From Clostridia bacterium (GTDB taxonomy: Bacteria > Bacillota > Clostridia > Oscillospirales > CAG-272), in contig JAFTKN010000007.1 in the NCBI GenBank assembly GCA_017453255.1, positions 1 through 34,465 on the forward strand: a stretch of DNA of 34,465 bases, read 5' to 3'. Positions 1 to 7,001 of the stretch are shown here, one piece after another. How positions within the stretch are numbered: position 1 is the first letter of the stretch; every line of letters begins with the position of its first letter. A program made the position numbers and the translations under genes. The notes under the pieces were generated by a model. That model worked only from the letters and a program-made list of their open reading frames with translations. It was not told the origin of the DNA and searched no databases.

Positions 1-73
1 TAAAAAAGGAATTTTCGTTTTGCGTAAAAAATTATTAGTTAAGGAAAATAAGAAAATTCCTACCTAATAAAGC

Positions 74-115
74 AAAGAAAAGGTTACCGCAAATAAATTG
101 CGATAACCTATTGCT
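74..115 (-). terminator. Rho-independent terminator of the YitT-family gene
   Basis: An inverted repeat pairs positions 82-92 with 98-108, and flanking AGCAA/TTGCT extends the stem. On the minus strand the only irregular pair is a G-U wobble, whereas on the plus strand it would be a C-A mismatch. The structure therefore belongs to the leftward transcript. A U-rich stretch follows it on that strand. Confidence 0.7.
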
Positions 116-142
116 TTTTCGTTCTTGCTGTACTATGACTGC

Positions 143-1141
143 CTATACTATTCTAAAGCCTTTGCCCAATATATCCGTCGAGTTAGTTATGATAGTAAAG
201 GCATCATTATCATTTTGCTTAATAAACTTCTTGAAAAGTGCAGCCTGCTGTCTATTAAGAACAGTAATAATCATTTGCTTGTCGTCGTGAGTGAATGAGC
301 CACGACAAATTGAAACAGTTGCACCTCTATGTAGTTCGTTGTTAATAAATTCGCAGAGTAAATCTGCCTTATCAGTTACCACAATAAAGCACTTATTTAA
401 GTTAATGCCGTCAATTACCGTATCAACAATAAATGACTTGATAACTAATCCACAAAGTGAATATAGAGCAATTTCAATTCCAAAGGCAACACCACCCAAA
501 ATAACAAGTATCACGTCAGTAAGTAGAAGGGCGGTACCTATGTTTACATTAGTAAACTTTTTAAGTATCATTGCAATAATATCAGTTCCACCAGAGCTTG
601 CCTCTTGGCTAAAGAGAATAGCACTACCGATAGCAATACCACCGATTGTAAAAAGAAGCTCCAAAAACTTATCGCCTGTAATTGGTTGAATTATGGGATG
701 AAGCTTTTCCATAACCAATGTGGAAACAGAAAGCAACGCAGAGGAATAAACCGTTTTTATTGCAAATTGCTTGCCAAAAATAATAAGACCTAAAATCAAA
801 AGTAAGGCGTTTGCAATAGCCATAAACTGTGATTCTGAAATAGGGAAATAGTTAGCAAGCACAACAGAAAGGGAGCTAACTCCACCAACTGTAAAATGGT
901 TAGGAAATTTAAAAAAATAAATACCACAGGCAACAAAAAGTGTACCTACTGTGATTATAATATAAGACCAAATTCCCTTTAAAAGCTTACCACCAAAGGT
1001 AGTAGGTTGAATGTTTACGTCGTGCGTGCCCCTGATTTTAATGGGCTTAACAACCTTGTCGTATTTTTTAGGCTTTTGTTCCTTTTTCGTAAGATTTTCA
1101 ACAGCCTCTAAAACTTCATTTTCAATTTGATTTGTACTCAT
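143..1141 (-). CDS. YitT family membrane protein (DUF161 + DUF2179)
   Basis: The 332-residue protein has a hydrophilic lysine-rich N-terminus of about 50 residues. A five- to six-helix hydrophobic region follows (about 55-245), then a soluble C-terminal domain of about 85 residues. This order matches the YitT/YqfU/YpjC family, in which DUF161 membrane helices are followed by DUF2179, a small cytoplasmic domain. Family-typical features include the glycine-rich segment SSGGTDIIA near residue 182 and the SRGSFTHDDK-like stretch (here SICRGSFTHDDK) near residue 278. Transport function has been proposed for the family but the substrate is not established. The start is well supported, with AAGGAG lying 6-8 bases upstream. 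The gene has its own promoter and terminator and appears monocistronic. Confidence 0.88.
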   Translation of the reverse strand: MSTNQIENEVLEAVENLTKKEQKPKKYDKVVKPIKIRGTHDVNIQPTTFGGKLLKGIWSYIIITVGTLFVACGIYFFKFPNHFTVGGVSSLSVVLANYFPISESQFMAIANALLLILGLIIFGKQFAIKTVYSSALLSVSTLVMEKLHPIIQPITGDKFLELLFTIGGIAIGSAILFSQEASSGGTDIIAMILKKFTNVNIGTALLLTDVILVILGGVAFGIEIALYSLCGLVIKSFIVDTVIDGINLNKCFIVVTDKADLLCEFINNELHRGATVSICRGSFTHDDKQMIITVLNRQQAALFKKFIKQNDNDAFTIITNSTDILGKGFRIV

Positions 1142-1179
1142 AGAAAATCTCCTTAAAAGCAGATATACCGTCCGACTTC

Positions 1180-1208
1180 ATTATATAATAAGATGAAATA
1201 AAAGTCAA
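1180..1208 (-). promoter_or_regulatory. Sigma-A promoter for the YitT-family gene
   Basis: On the minus strand, TTGACT (1203-1208) is followed by exactly 17 bases and then TATAAT (1180-1185). This is a near-consensus housekeeping promoter about 40 bases upstream of the start codon. Confidence 0.8.
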
Positions 1209-1388
1209 CAGATGAGAGCTTTATTAATGCTTTTATTTTCCTCTAAAAGCCTTTTCCAGTGGAGAAAGTGAGATGAAAATCGAACAAAAACACATAAATA
1301 TTCTTATAGTTTTATACCAATGAATAGTGCCCATTTTTCTATTTCAAACGTTATGGATTACCTCGTTTCATTATTACTTTTATAAAAT

Positions 1389-1949
1389 TTATTGGAGTTC
1401 TGCTTCTTTTAAGTCAATATAAAGCTCGCAGGAGCATTCATCTTGACCGAAAAGGTCATTTATATACAAAAAATAATCTTTCTTATCAGTCATATTAAAA
1501 ATGTTAGTATGAATAACGGGATCATAGCCGTTAATAGGACCATCATAAATTCCAAAAAACCTTATATTGTTTTCTGACACATCTACACCAATCATTCCAT
1601 CATCATACTTTCCGACCTCAATTTGAAGGTCGTTGTCGTCGCCACCGAAAGCAGAACAAAGAGCCTCTTGTATTTTAATACAATGATTTTTTGTAAGAAA
1701 ATCTCCTCCTAAGTCTTCTTCATCCTCAGGTTCATACATTTCATCAATATATGTGTTGAAACGTTGAATCTTACCATTTCCATTAAAAAGTGAATTTTTT
1801 GAGAAGGCGAACTCCTTTATTTTTTTGTGAAAGAAATCTTTAGCAATCTCAAAACCCTCAAAAGCAAATAATTCTGTGGAAAGGCTGTCTGCATTGTAGC
1901 AGATATTAGGTAAAGATGTTTTAATTGATAAAATCCAAATTTTTTTCAT
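1389..1949 (-). CDS. Hypothetical protein, last gene of the leftward three-gene module
   Basis: I do not recognise this 186-residue protein. It starts MKKIWIL, with AAGGAG about 9 bases upstream. A longer frame running back to 2015 overlaps the preceding gene and lacks a binding site, so I use 1949. The protein is soluble, acidic and without signal peptide or membrane segments. An acidic cluster (EPEDEEDLGGD) occurs near residue 75, and a run around residues 115-145 (GKYDDGMIGVDVSENN, then FGIYDGP) looks like beta strands. It lies 38 bases after the stop of the HhH-GPD-like gene and is probably cotranscribed with it. Its role is unknown. An immunity or partner protein of the module is possible but not shown. 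Confidence 0.72.
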   Translation of the reverse strand: MKKIWILSIKTSLPNICYNADSLSTELFAFEGFEIAKDFFHKKIKEFAFSKNSLFNGNGKIQRFNTYIDEMYEPEDEEDLGGDFLTKNHCIKIQEALCSAFGGDDNDLQIEVGKYDDGMIGVDVSENNIRFFGIYDGPINGYDPVIHTNIFNMTDKKDYFLYINDLFGQDECSCELYIDLKEAELQ

Positions 1950-1987
1950 AGTTTTAACTCCTTTATATTTAATAGAATTTTTAAATT

Positions 1988-2716
1988 TCAGTTTAATTGT
2001 TTCATATATTCCCAAATGAGATAATCCAAGAAACGAGGCGTCAGCTGTGCATATTTTTCCGTTAGTATTTTTGTGCTCTCGGTTATTATTTCGGCTATTT
2101 CATTATGGTCCTTTTGACCTATTGTGATATGTGGGAATACGCCCTTTATAAAGTTAACCATATGTCTGTCAGGCTTAATTACATTATCGTTTCCTGCCAA
2201 CATATAAAGGTATTTTAGCATAATTCCGCTTCCTTGGCCCTTTACACTTAAAATGTCAATGTCAAGCTTTTGCTTATTGCTATATGTGTTAAAATCATTA
2301 AGAGTATTAATTCCATGCTTTTTGAAAGCTTTGGCAACTCTGAAGCAAGCCTCAGCCTTTAAAATTCCATTAACTGAAGATGTTCTTTGTTTGTTATTAA
2401 ATCCATTAATTGCCGCATCTTCAAATGTTGAAAAGGTATTCATGTCTGTGATGAAATTGTCTATTGTGTATTCGGTTTTGCTGTCAGTACCTTTTTCTAT
2501 GTTGAGATTGAAACATCTCAAAAAGCTGTTAGTTGCTCTTTCAACAGAGGTGTATTTAACACCGATTGAGTAAACCGCATCAATTATACAAAGCGGCAAT
2601 GATTTGTAGAAAGACAGATTTGGGTCTTGACGATTGTTCTTAACAAGCTGCTCGTTAAGATTTAGGGTAGTGTCGCAATAGTTTGCGAATTGAATAAATT
2701 GCTGTTTTGTTTCCAT
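1988..2716 (-). CDS. HhH-GPD DNA-glycosylase-like protein
   Basis: This all-helical 242-residue protein resembles the helix-hairpin-helix GPD base-excision superfamily. An early helix reads IIDAVYSIGVKY. A hairpin-like SVKGQGSGIMLKY (about 157-169) matches the LPGVGPKTA position of glycosylases. VIKPDRHMVNFI follows about 10 residues later, with Asp183 at the position of the catalytic aspartate (usual pattern VDTHVxRV). There is no C-terminal Cys4 iron-sulfur motif. The chosen start is ATG at 2716, because GGAG lies 9 bases upstream and inside a longer TTG-initiated frame. The gene is the middle one of a leftward three-gene unit. Assignment is by motif only, so glycosylase activity is inference. 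A non-catalytic DNA-binding relative is equally possible. Confidence 0.62.
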   Translation of the reverse strand: METKQQFIQFANYCDTTLNLNEQLVKNNRQDPNLSFYKSLPLCIIDAVYSIGVKYTSVERATNSFLRCFNLNIEKGTDSKTEYTIDNFITDMNTFSTFEDAAINGFNNKQRTSSVNGILKAEACFRVAKAFKKHGINTLNDFNTYSNKQKLDIDILSVKGQGSGIMLKYLYMLAGNDNVIKPDRHMVNFIKGVFPHITIGQKDHNEIAEIITESTKILTEKYAQLTPRFLDYLIWEYMKQLN

Positions 2717-2742
2717 AAATTTTATCTCCGTAATATAATTAT

Positions 2743-3087
2743 TCAATCTTTGTTTACTGTAATGTTTGCTTCACAGGACAAAAGCCGTTCAAGCGACAAT
2801 GCGTTGTCAGCAAAATAATACACTGGTACTCCAACGGACATTATTTTATAAATGTACGGGGAAATGTCAACTGCTTCATCGATATGTGATATAAAATCAT
2901 TAAATACAATAGGAAGATAAATTCCATTTTTGCAGTCAATGTAAGCTTGATTAATTAATTTATTTAGATTATAAAGAATTTTATCGCTTTCCGAAAGATT
3001 ATTTGGATTCCTTGAATAGTCAAATTTACGCACACTTACAATATCAAAAGCTTTCTTGCCGATATATATTTTTAAAGTAGTTTTCAC
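2743..3087 (-). CDS. Hypothetical protein, first gene of the leftward module
   Basis: This small soluble protein of 114 residues is not one I recognise. It starts with GTG preceded by AAGGAGG at ideal spacing. The protein begins with a basic beta-rich stretch (KTTLKIYIGKKAFDIVSVRKF). A helix rich in Asn/Leu (KILYNLNKLINQAYIDC) and a hydrophobic segment (YKIMSVGVPVYYFADNALSLE) follow. There is no signal peptide. It is the promoter-proximal gene of the unit transcribed away from the WYL-derived regulator and stops 26 bases before the HhH-GPD-like gene. That makes cotranscription likely. Function is unknown. Confidence 0.7.
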   Translation of the reverse strand: MKTTLKIYIGKKAFDIVSVRKFDYSRNPNNLSESDKILYNLNKLINQAYIDCKNGIYLPIVFNDFISHIDEAVDISPYIYKIMSVGVPVYYFADNALSLERLLSCEANITVNKD

Positions 3088-3146
3088 AAATTTCCTCCTT
3101 CATTAATTTTTTTAGCTGAAGGCATAGTACTGTGTCTTGCAATAAT

Positions 3147-3175
3147 AATATACAATAAAATCAAAGCGATTTCAA
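3147..3175 (-). promoter_or_regulatory. Promoter of the leftward HhH-GPD module
   Basis: On the minus strand, TTGAAA (3170-3175), 17 bases and TATATT (3147-3152) form a good sigma-A promoter about 60 bases upstream of the GTG start at 3087. Confidence 0.72.
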
Positions 3176-3185
3176 CAAAGTTGTT

Positions 3186-3199
3186 TACGTTTAAACGTA
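3186..3199. promoter_or_regulatory. Perfect 14-bp palindrome, candidate shared operator
   Basis: TACGTTTAAACGTA is a perfect inverted repeat. Exactly 10 bases separate each edge from the nearer -35 box (minus-strand box ending at 3175, plus-strand box starting at 3210). This central, symmetric position suits a dimeric regulator controlling both directions. The regulator encoded at 3270 is the obvious candidate, but binding is inference. Confidence 0.6.
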
Positions 3200-3209
3200 C
3201 AAAACCTCA

Positions 3210-3238
3210 TTGACCTTGAAGTTTTTTTGTGATAATAT
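3210..3238 (+). promoter_or_regulatory. Promoter of the WYL-derived regulator
   Basis: TTGACC (3210-3215), a 17-base spacer and TAATAT (3233-3238) lie about 32 bases upstream of the start codon, with AGGAGGG in between. Confidence 0.72.
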
Positions 3239-3269
3239 ATGTTTGTTAAATTTATTAGGAGGGAAGATC

Positions 3270-4535
3270 ATGGCAAAAATTGATTATTCATTAGGAACAA
3301 AAGTATTAAGAATTTTAAAAGAAAACACAGATGAACAAACCCCCATTACAATAAAAGAAATTGTTGAAGAGCTTAATTATGAATATGATAGGCGATCTGT
3401 TAGCAAGGTATTGATTGATTTGGAAGATAGTAATTTGCTTAAAACAGGTAAGGTTTCCGGAAAAAAAGGCATATACTTTGTGAAAGAGAAAACAGATCTT
3501 GAAATTTCAGATGTTAGAGCGTTAATTGAACTCATAGCTTGTAGCAAACATCTTGACAGAGCATTATCAGATAAATTAGCAAACAAGCTGTTAAATCAGA
3601 TAAGCAAAAATGAAGCAGAGCGTATACCAACTATGTTTGATAATGTGTCCAATGGTGATGTGATATGGTTTAAAACAAAAAAATGGAATGTACATTCTGT
3701 AGTTAAAGCCTTTGGCAGTCAAAATTGCACGGTGAAAAAAGATATTGGAGAAAACGTAGAAATACGTGTATTAACAAGTAAAAGTGAAGCTATTGATTTT
3801 GTTTTTGATACCCTTGGAGATGTTGAGGTGATAGAGCCGCGAGATGTAAGAGTAGAAATAAGAGGTGTTGCTCAAAAAATACGAAAGCAATATTTAGAAG
3901 AAGAAAGAGATTTGTATTTGTCAGAGATAGAGCTGCTCAAAACAACAAACAAAAAAGAAATGAACCTTGAAAACATCAATATTAGTAACTGGCATGAGCA
4001 TAAGAAATATGATGTTGAAAGAATTTTCTTCAAGCGAGTAAACGAAAGCGATATATCATTTGTAAGTGGCAAGAAAAATCTTCGTAGTTTTTGCAGTATT
4101 TCAAATCCAATAGTGGTGTATGATTTTTTAAAGGACGCAATGGGGCTTAAGGAAATAAGCATTATTTTTAATGAGGAGGATTATTCTCTTGAGTTTATAA
4201 AAGACTGCAAATCTCTTGAATCCCTTCTTATTGGAGATACTAATAGAGTCAAGAATGTGGATTGCCTGTATCAACCACTGAACCTGAAGCGATTACTTTT
4301 GTTTTACGAAACAACAGTAGATATAGAAAAGTTTAAAAAATACAATCCTGATACAGAAATAATTATAGGACGCGATGAAGCCGAAAAAGCAATGGGAATT
4401 TCAAAAAATATTTTCGTTCCTGTAGAAGAATACAAGATATCTGACGAGAAAAGCGAAACTATGGAAACGAAGGATTGGTTAATGGCTTTGCTTGATAACT
4501 ACAGAAAAGCAAAAAACAGAAAAAAATACGAGTGA
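3270..4535 (+). CDS. WYL-family-derived transcriptional regulator with leucine-rich C-terminal extension
   Basis: The protein has 421 residues and starts MAKIDYS, with AGGAGGG 6 bases upstream. Residues 5-65 form a winged helix-turn-helix (TIKEIVEELNYEYDRRSVSKVLIDLEDSNL) as in WYL regulators. The family's helical linker follows (DVRALIELIACSKHLDRALSDKLANKL, about 75-105). Residues 128-205 resemble the WCX domain that normally follows WYL (VIWFKTKKWNVHSVVKAFG, then GDVEVIEPRDVRVEIRG). The WYL beta-barrel expected between linker and WCX is not visible, since only about 15 residues separate them. The last ~200 residues are not typical of the family. They contain leucine-rich-repeat-like strands (LKEISIIFN, LESLLIGDT, LKRLLLFYE). 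The gene is divergent from the HhH-GPD module and shares the central palindrome, suggesting autoregulation and control of the module. Confidence 0.72.
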   Translation: MAKIDYSLGTKVLRILKENTDEQTPITIKEIVEELNYEYDRRSVSKVLIDLEDSNLLKTGKVSGKKGIYFVKEKTDLEISDVRALIELIACSKHLDRALSDKLANKLLNQISKNEAERIPTMFDNVSNGDVIWFKTKKWNVHSVVKAFGSQNCTVKKDIGENVEIRVLTSKSEAIDFVFDTLGDVEVIEPRDVRVEIRGVAQKIRKQYLEEERDLYLSEIELLKTTNKKEMNLENINISNWHEHKKYDVERIFFKRVNESDISFVSGKKNLRSFCSISNPIVVYDFLKDAMGLKEISIIFNEEDYSLEFIKDCKSLESLLIGDTNRVKNVDCLYQPLNLKRLLLFYETTVDIEKFKKYNPDTEIIIGRDEAEKAMGISKNIFVPVEEYKISDEKSETMETKDWLMALLDNYRKAKNRKKYE

Positions 4536-4940
4536 ATAGAAAATCAATTGTGAAGATAGGGGACAGAAAACAGGGAACGTTTTTCGGACTCCGTTTACCA
4601 AATAACACAGTCACATTGCCTACGTCAATATAGGGACAGAGGACGGTGTGTCTTGATGAAAAACATAAACAGTGGAGATACATTGACTATGGCAATGAGC
4701 TGCGCCGAGGCTTATGCTAGCAAGCATACAGGAACCCCAAAACCTACCAAAGAGCGGTTCGGAGAACCCCTATCACAACCCCTTTCGTCGCACTTGCGAA
4801 CTCTATTCGTGGCAAAGCCACGAGCAGAGCACGAACACTAATTCACCGACAAAAAGAAAAAACGCAAACCGTGGTGTTCGGTTTACGTTCATCTTGGTGG
4901 GGGAGAGGGGGACCACCTTGGTGGTGGATGAGGTGTATAT
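4536..4940. other. Gene-free region with decayed repeat fragments
   Basis: These 405 bases contain no convincing gene: the frames present have neither binding sites nor recognisable products. Two related segments, AGGGGACAGAAAACAGGGA (from 4558) and AGGGACAGAGGACGG (from 4632), are imperfect direct repeats. They recall the GGGACAG-type repeats scattered in clostridial genomes, but their inverted partner is missing here. A 7-bp perfect hairpin (4807-4813 with 4817-4823, loop AAA) follows. The right edge holds the terminator of the asparaginase gene and a G-rich stretch (4895-4935). Confidence 0.5.
4848..4889 (-). terminator. Terminator of the asparaginase gene
   Basis: An 11-bp stem pairs 4861-4871 with 4879-4889. 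Its one irregular pair is a G-U wobble only on the minus strand. The stem is followed on that strand by a long T tract (4848-4860). Confidence 0.78.
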
Positions 4941-5951
4941 TTAATGCGTTAATTCTCCCCGTAGGTTTTCTTCCATAAGGTGCTTGATTTCTTCCTTATT
5001 ATAACCCTTGCTAAATAAATAATAAAGCTTAGCAACACAAGCCTCGGTAGTCATATCAAAGGCGCTAACCGCACCCGCTTCCTTAAGAGGTGAGCTTGTC
5101 TTATATGCCCCTAAGGAAACTGTACCCTGAGGACATTGAGAGGAAACACAAATAACGCTACCAGCCTCAAAGGCTCTTTTAATAATAGGTAGCAGGGCAT
5201 TACCCTCGTTTGGAATATTACCAGCTCCAAAGGTTTCAAGCACAATCCCACGAAGCTTTTCAGTCATTAGCTTATCGAAAATAGGGAAGCTAATACCAGG
5301 AAAAACCTTTAAAACGCCAATCGGTACGTTTTCAAGAGGGCAAAGCTTGAAGTCCCTTTCTGCCTTAGGTGTTTTAGGTGCAGGTAAATATCTGATTTCA
5401 ATTCCTGCCTCGGCAAGATGAGGGCAATTTGGTGAATCAAAGGCTAAAAGACCGTCTGCCGACATCTTAGTTGCTCTGTTTCCTCGTAGCAATCTACCAC
5501 CAAAATATAGACACACCTCTGGGTATTTTGCATCTTGAGCTATTAAAAGAGAGGTGACAAGGTTATCTCGTCCGTCACTTCTTACCTCGCACAATGGAAT
5601 TTGTGAGCCTGTCAAAATTACAGGCTTATTTAAGCCCTCAAGCATAAAGGAAAGGGCAGAGGCAGTATAAGCCATAGTGTCAGTTCCGTGTAATACCACA
5701 AATCCGTCATAATCATTATATCGCAATGAAAGCTCATAGCCTATTCTGTTCCAGTCCTCGAAAGCCATATCTGAGGAATCAAGCAAGGGCGACATTTCAA
5801 AAAAGTCAAAATCTGGCATAGCTTCATTTTTTAAATCCTCTATTGTATTAAGAACTGTTTCAAGATAATGCTCCTTAGGTAAATATCCTTGACTACTGCG
5901 AATCATACCGATAGTTCCACCAGTGTGAAGCAGACAAATTTTCTTTTTCAT
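4941..5951 (-). CDS. ansA: Type I L-asparaginase
   Basis: The enzyme hydrolyses L-asparagine to aspartate and ammonia. The 336-residue protein carries both family signatures. The N-terminal one is LLHTGGTIGM (about 7-16, with the nucleophilic threonine in TGGTIG). The second, VVLHGTDTMAYTASAL (about 85-100), supplies the second catalytic Thr-Asp pair and the downstream lysine region. No signal peptide is present, so it is expected in the cytoplasm, which together with its length fits the type I (AnsA) class. ATG at 5951 is preceded by GGGAGT at about 5 bases. A slightly longer frame (to 5969) begins without a binding site and is rejected. The gene stands alone, with its own terminator, and is divergent from ribU. 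Confidence 0.9.
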   Translation of the reverse strand: MKKKICLLHTGGTIGMIRSSQGYLPKEHYLETVLNTIEDLKNEAMPDFDFFEMSPLLDSSDMAFEDWNRIGYELSLRYNDYDGFVVLHGTDTMAYTASALSFMLEGLNKPVILTGSQIPLCEVRSDGRDNLVTSLLIAQDAKYPEVCLYFGGRLLRGNRATKMSADGLLAFDSPNCPHLAEAGIEIRYLPAPKTPKAERDFKLCPLENVPIGVLKVFPGISFPIFDKLMTEKLRGIVLETFGAGNIPNEGNALLPIIKRAFEAGSVICVSSQCPQGTVSLGAYKTSSPLKEAGAVSAFDMTTEACVAKLYYLFSKGYNKEEIKHLMEENLRGELTH

Positions 5952-6062
5952 ATAAACTCCCATAGCCACAGTATATCCAAATCAAATTCAATTACCGTAA
6001 GGCTAAAAATTATTCTACCAACATTTTAACACAATAACTTACTTTTGTAAATAATAAAATAC

Positions 6063-6091
6063 TTGACATATCATTAATAGAGTGATACAAT
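6063..6091 (+). promoter_or_regulatory. Promoter of the FMN riboswitch-ribU transcript
   Basis: TTGACA (6063-6068), 17 bases and TACAAT (6086-6091) form a near-consensus sigma-A promoter about 20 bases ahead of the aptamer. Confidence 0.85.
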
Positions 6092-6111
6092 ATATAAAAA
6101 TAACATAAAAT

Positions 6112-6218
6112 ATCTTCAGGGCAGGGTGAAATTCCCTATCGGTGGTAAAGTCCACGAGCAATTTGGCAGATTTGGTTAAATTCCAAAACCGACGGTTATA
6201 GTCCGGATGAAAGAAGGC
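6112..6218 (+). ncRNA. FMN riboswitch (RFN element)
   Basis: The leader shows the conserved RFN blocks in order: CTTCAGGGCAGGGTGAAATTCCC at the 5' side, a GGTGGTAAAGTCCACGAGC-like helix, GACGGTTATAGTCCGGATG at the 3' side, and the closing helix CTTC (6114-6117) with GAAG (6213-6216). RFN elements bind flavin mononucleotide and repress riboflavin synthesis or uptake genes. Here the element is followed by a terminator hairpin and then ribU, so control by premature termination is expected. A start-codon-like ATG inside GGATGAAAG belongs to the aptamer and is not used. Confidence 0.95.
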
Positions 6219-6253
6219 ATTTTATACGCTATATTTGTGTATATTTATGTATT

Positions 6254-6281
6254 GCCCTGCTTTTGCAGGGCGTTTTATTTT
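6254..6281 (+). terminator. ribU: Riboswitch-controlled intrinsic terminator upstream of ribU
   Basis: GCCCTGC (6254-6260) pairs with GCAGGGC (6265-6271) across a TTTT loop, followed by GTTTTATTTT. It sits between aptamer and ribU start. The 5' arm GCCCTG is also complementary to CAGGGC at 6117-6122 in the aptamer's 5' edge, so an antiterminator could form when FMN is absent. That alternative pairing is inference. Confidence 0.85.
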
Positions 6282-6299
6282 GCTCAGAAAAGAGGCATT

Positions 6300-6860
6300 A
6301 TGAAAATAAAAACAAGAAAAATAGTTGTTGTAGGTATGTTTTGCGCCATGGCCTTTGCACTAAGCGCTATAGGAAACGCCGTTCCTATTCGATTCGCAGG
6401 CTTTTTAAGCTATGATCCAAAGGATGTAATTATTGTAATAGCTGGATTTGCCTTAGGTCCAATTTCAGCTATTGCAATTTCGATTATCGTTCCCTTAATT
6501 GAGCTTATTTCTATTAGCACAACAGGTCCAATAGGGCTTCTTATGAATATAATATCAAGTCTATCCTTTGCTTTAATTCCAGCGCTTTTATATCGCAAGA
6601 AAAGAACCTTTAAAAGAGCAATTATAGGACTTTTAATCTCTCTTAATTTAACAGTAGCAATTATGCTACTTTGGAATTTACTAATAACTCCTTACCATAT
6701 GGGAGTTCCAAGAGAGGCAGTTAAGGAAATGCTTTTGCCTGTATTTTTGCCATTTAACTATTTAAAATACGGACTTAATACCTTATTTATAATCCTTCTT
6801 TATAAGCCACTTACAAGGGCACTTAAAAGAATGCTACTTCTTCCACCAAGCAATAAATAA
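6300..6860 (+). CDS. ribU: Riboflavin transporter, ECF-type S component RibU
   Basis: The 186-residue membrane protein has about six helices. The family-typical N-terminal stretch SYDPKDVIIVIAGFALGPISA (about 39-58) matches the substrate-binding loop and helix of RibU. The riboswitch directly upstream makes riboflavin the expected substrate. RibU binds the vitamin and works with a shared energising module (EcfT plus two ATPases), which is not encoded here. The start MKIKTRK at 6300 is chosen because a longer frame would begin within the aptamer and read through the terminator hairpin; AAGAGG lies about 8 bases upstream. FMN is expected to switch expression off. Confidence 0.93.
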   Translation: MKIKTRKIVVVGMFCAMAFALSAIGNAVPIRFAGFLSYDPKDVIIVIAGFALGPISAIAISIIVPLIELISISTTGPIGLLMNIISSLSFALIPALLYRKKRTFKRAIIGLLISLNLTVAIMLLWNLLITPYHMGVPREAVKEMLLPVFLPFNYLKYGLNTLFIILLYKPLTRALKRMLLLPPSNK

Positions 6861-6863
6861 AAC

Positions 6864-6898
6864 ACACTCGTGCAAAAATACGAGTGTTTTTTATTTTT
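6864..6898 (+). terminator. Terminator after ribU
   Basis: ACACTCG (6864-6870) pairs with CGAGTGT (6881-6887), followed by a run of T residues. Confidence 0.82.
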
Positions 6899-7001
6899 GA
6901 AAACTTTTACAAAACAAAAACATTTTAAAAACTAAAATGATACAAAACTATTTATGATATAAAATGTAAAATGAGTTAGGTAAGGCTGAAAGGAGAAAAG
7001 A

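Noticed and set aside
2717..2746. TTG-initiated extension of the HhH-GPD-like gene
   Set aside because: The ribosome binding site GGAG lies inside it, so translation starts at ATG 2716.
4653..4944. Two overlapping plus-strand open frames in the gene-free region
   Set aside because: No convincing ribosome binding site, no recognisable protein, and a terminator for the convergent gene lies within them.
6207..6299. Upstream extension of the ribU reading frame
   Set aside because: Its ATG is part of the conserved GGATGAAAG of the FMN aptamer and the extension reads through the terminator hairpin.
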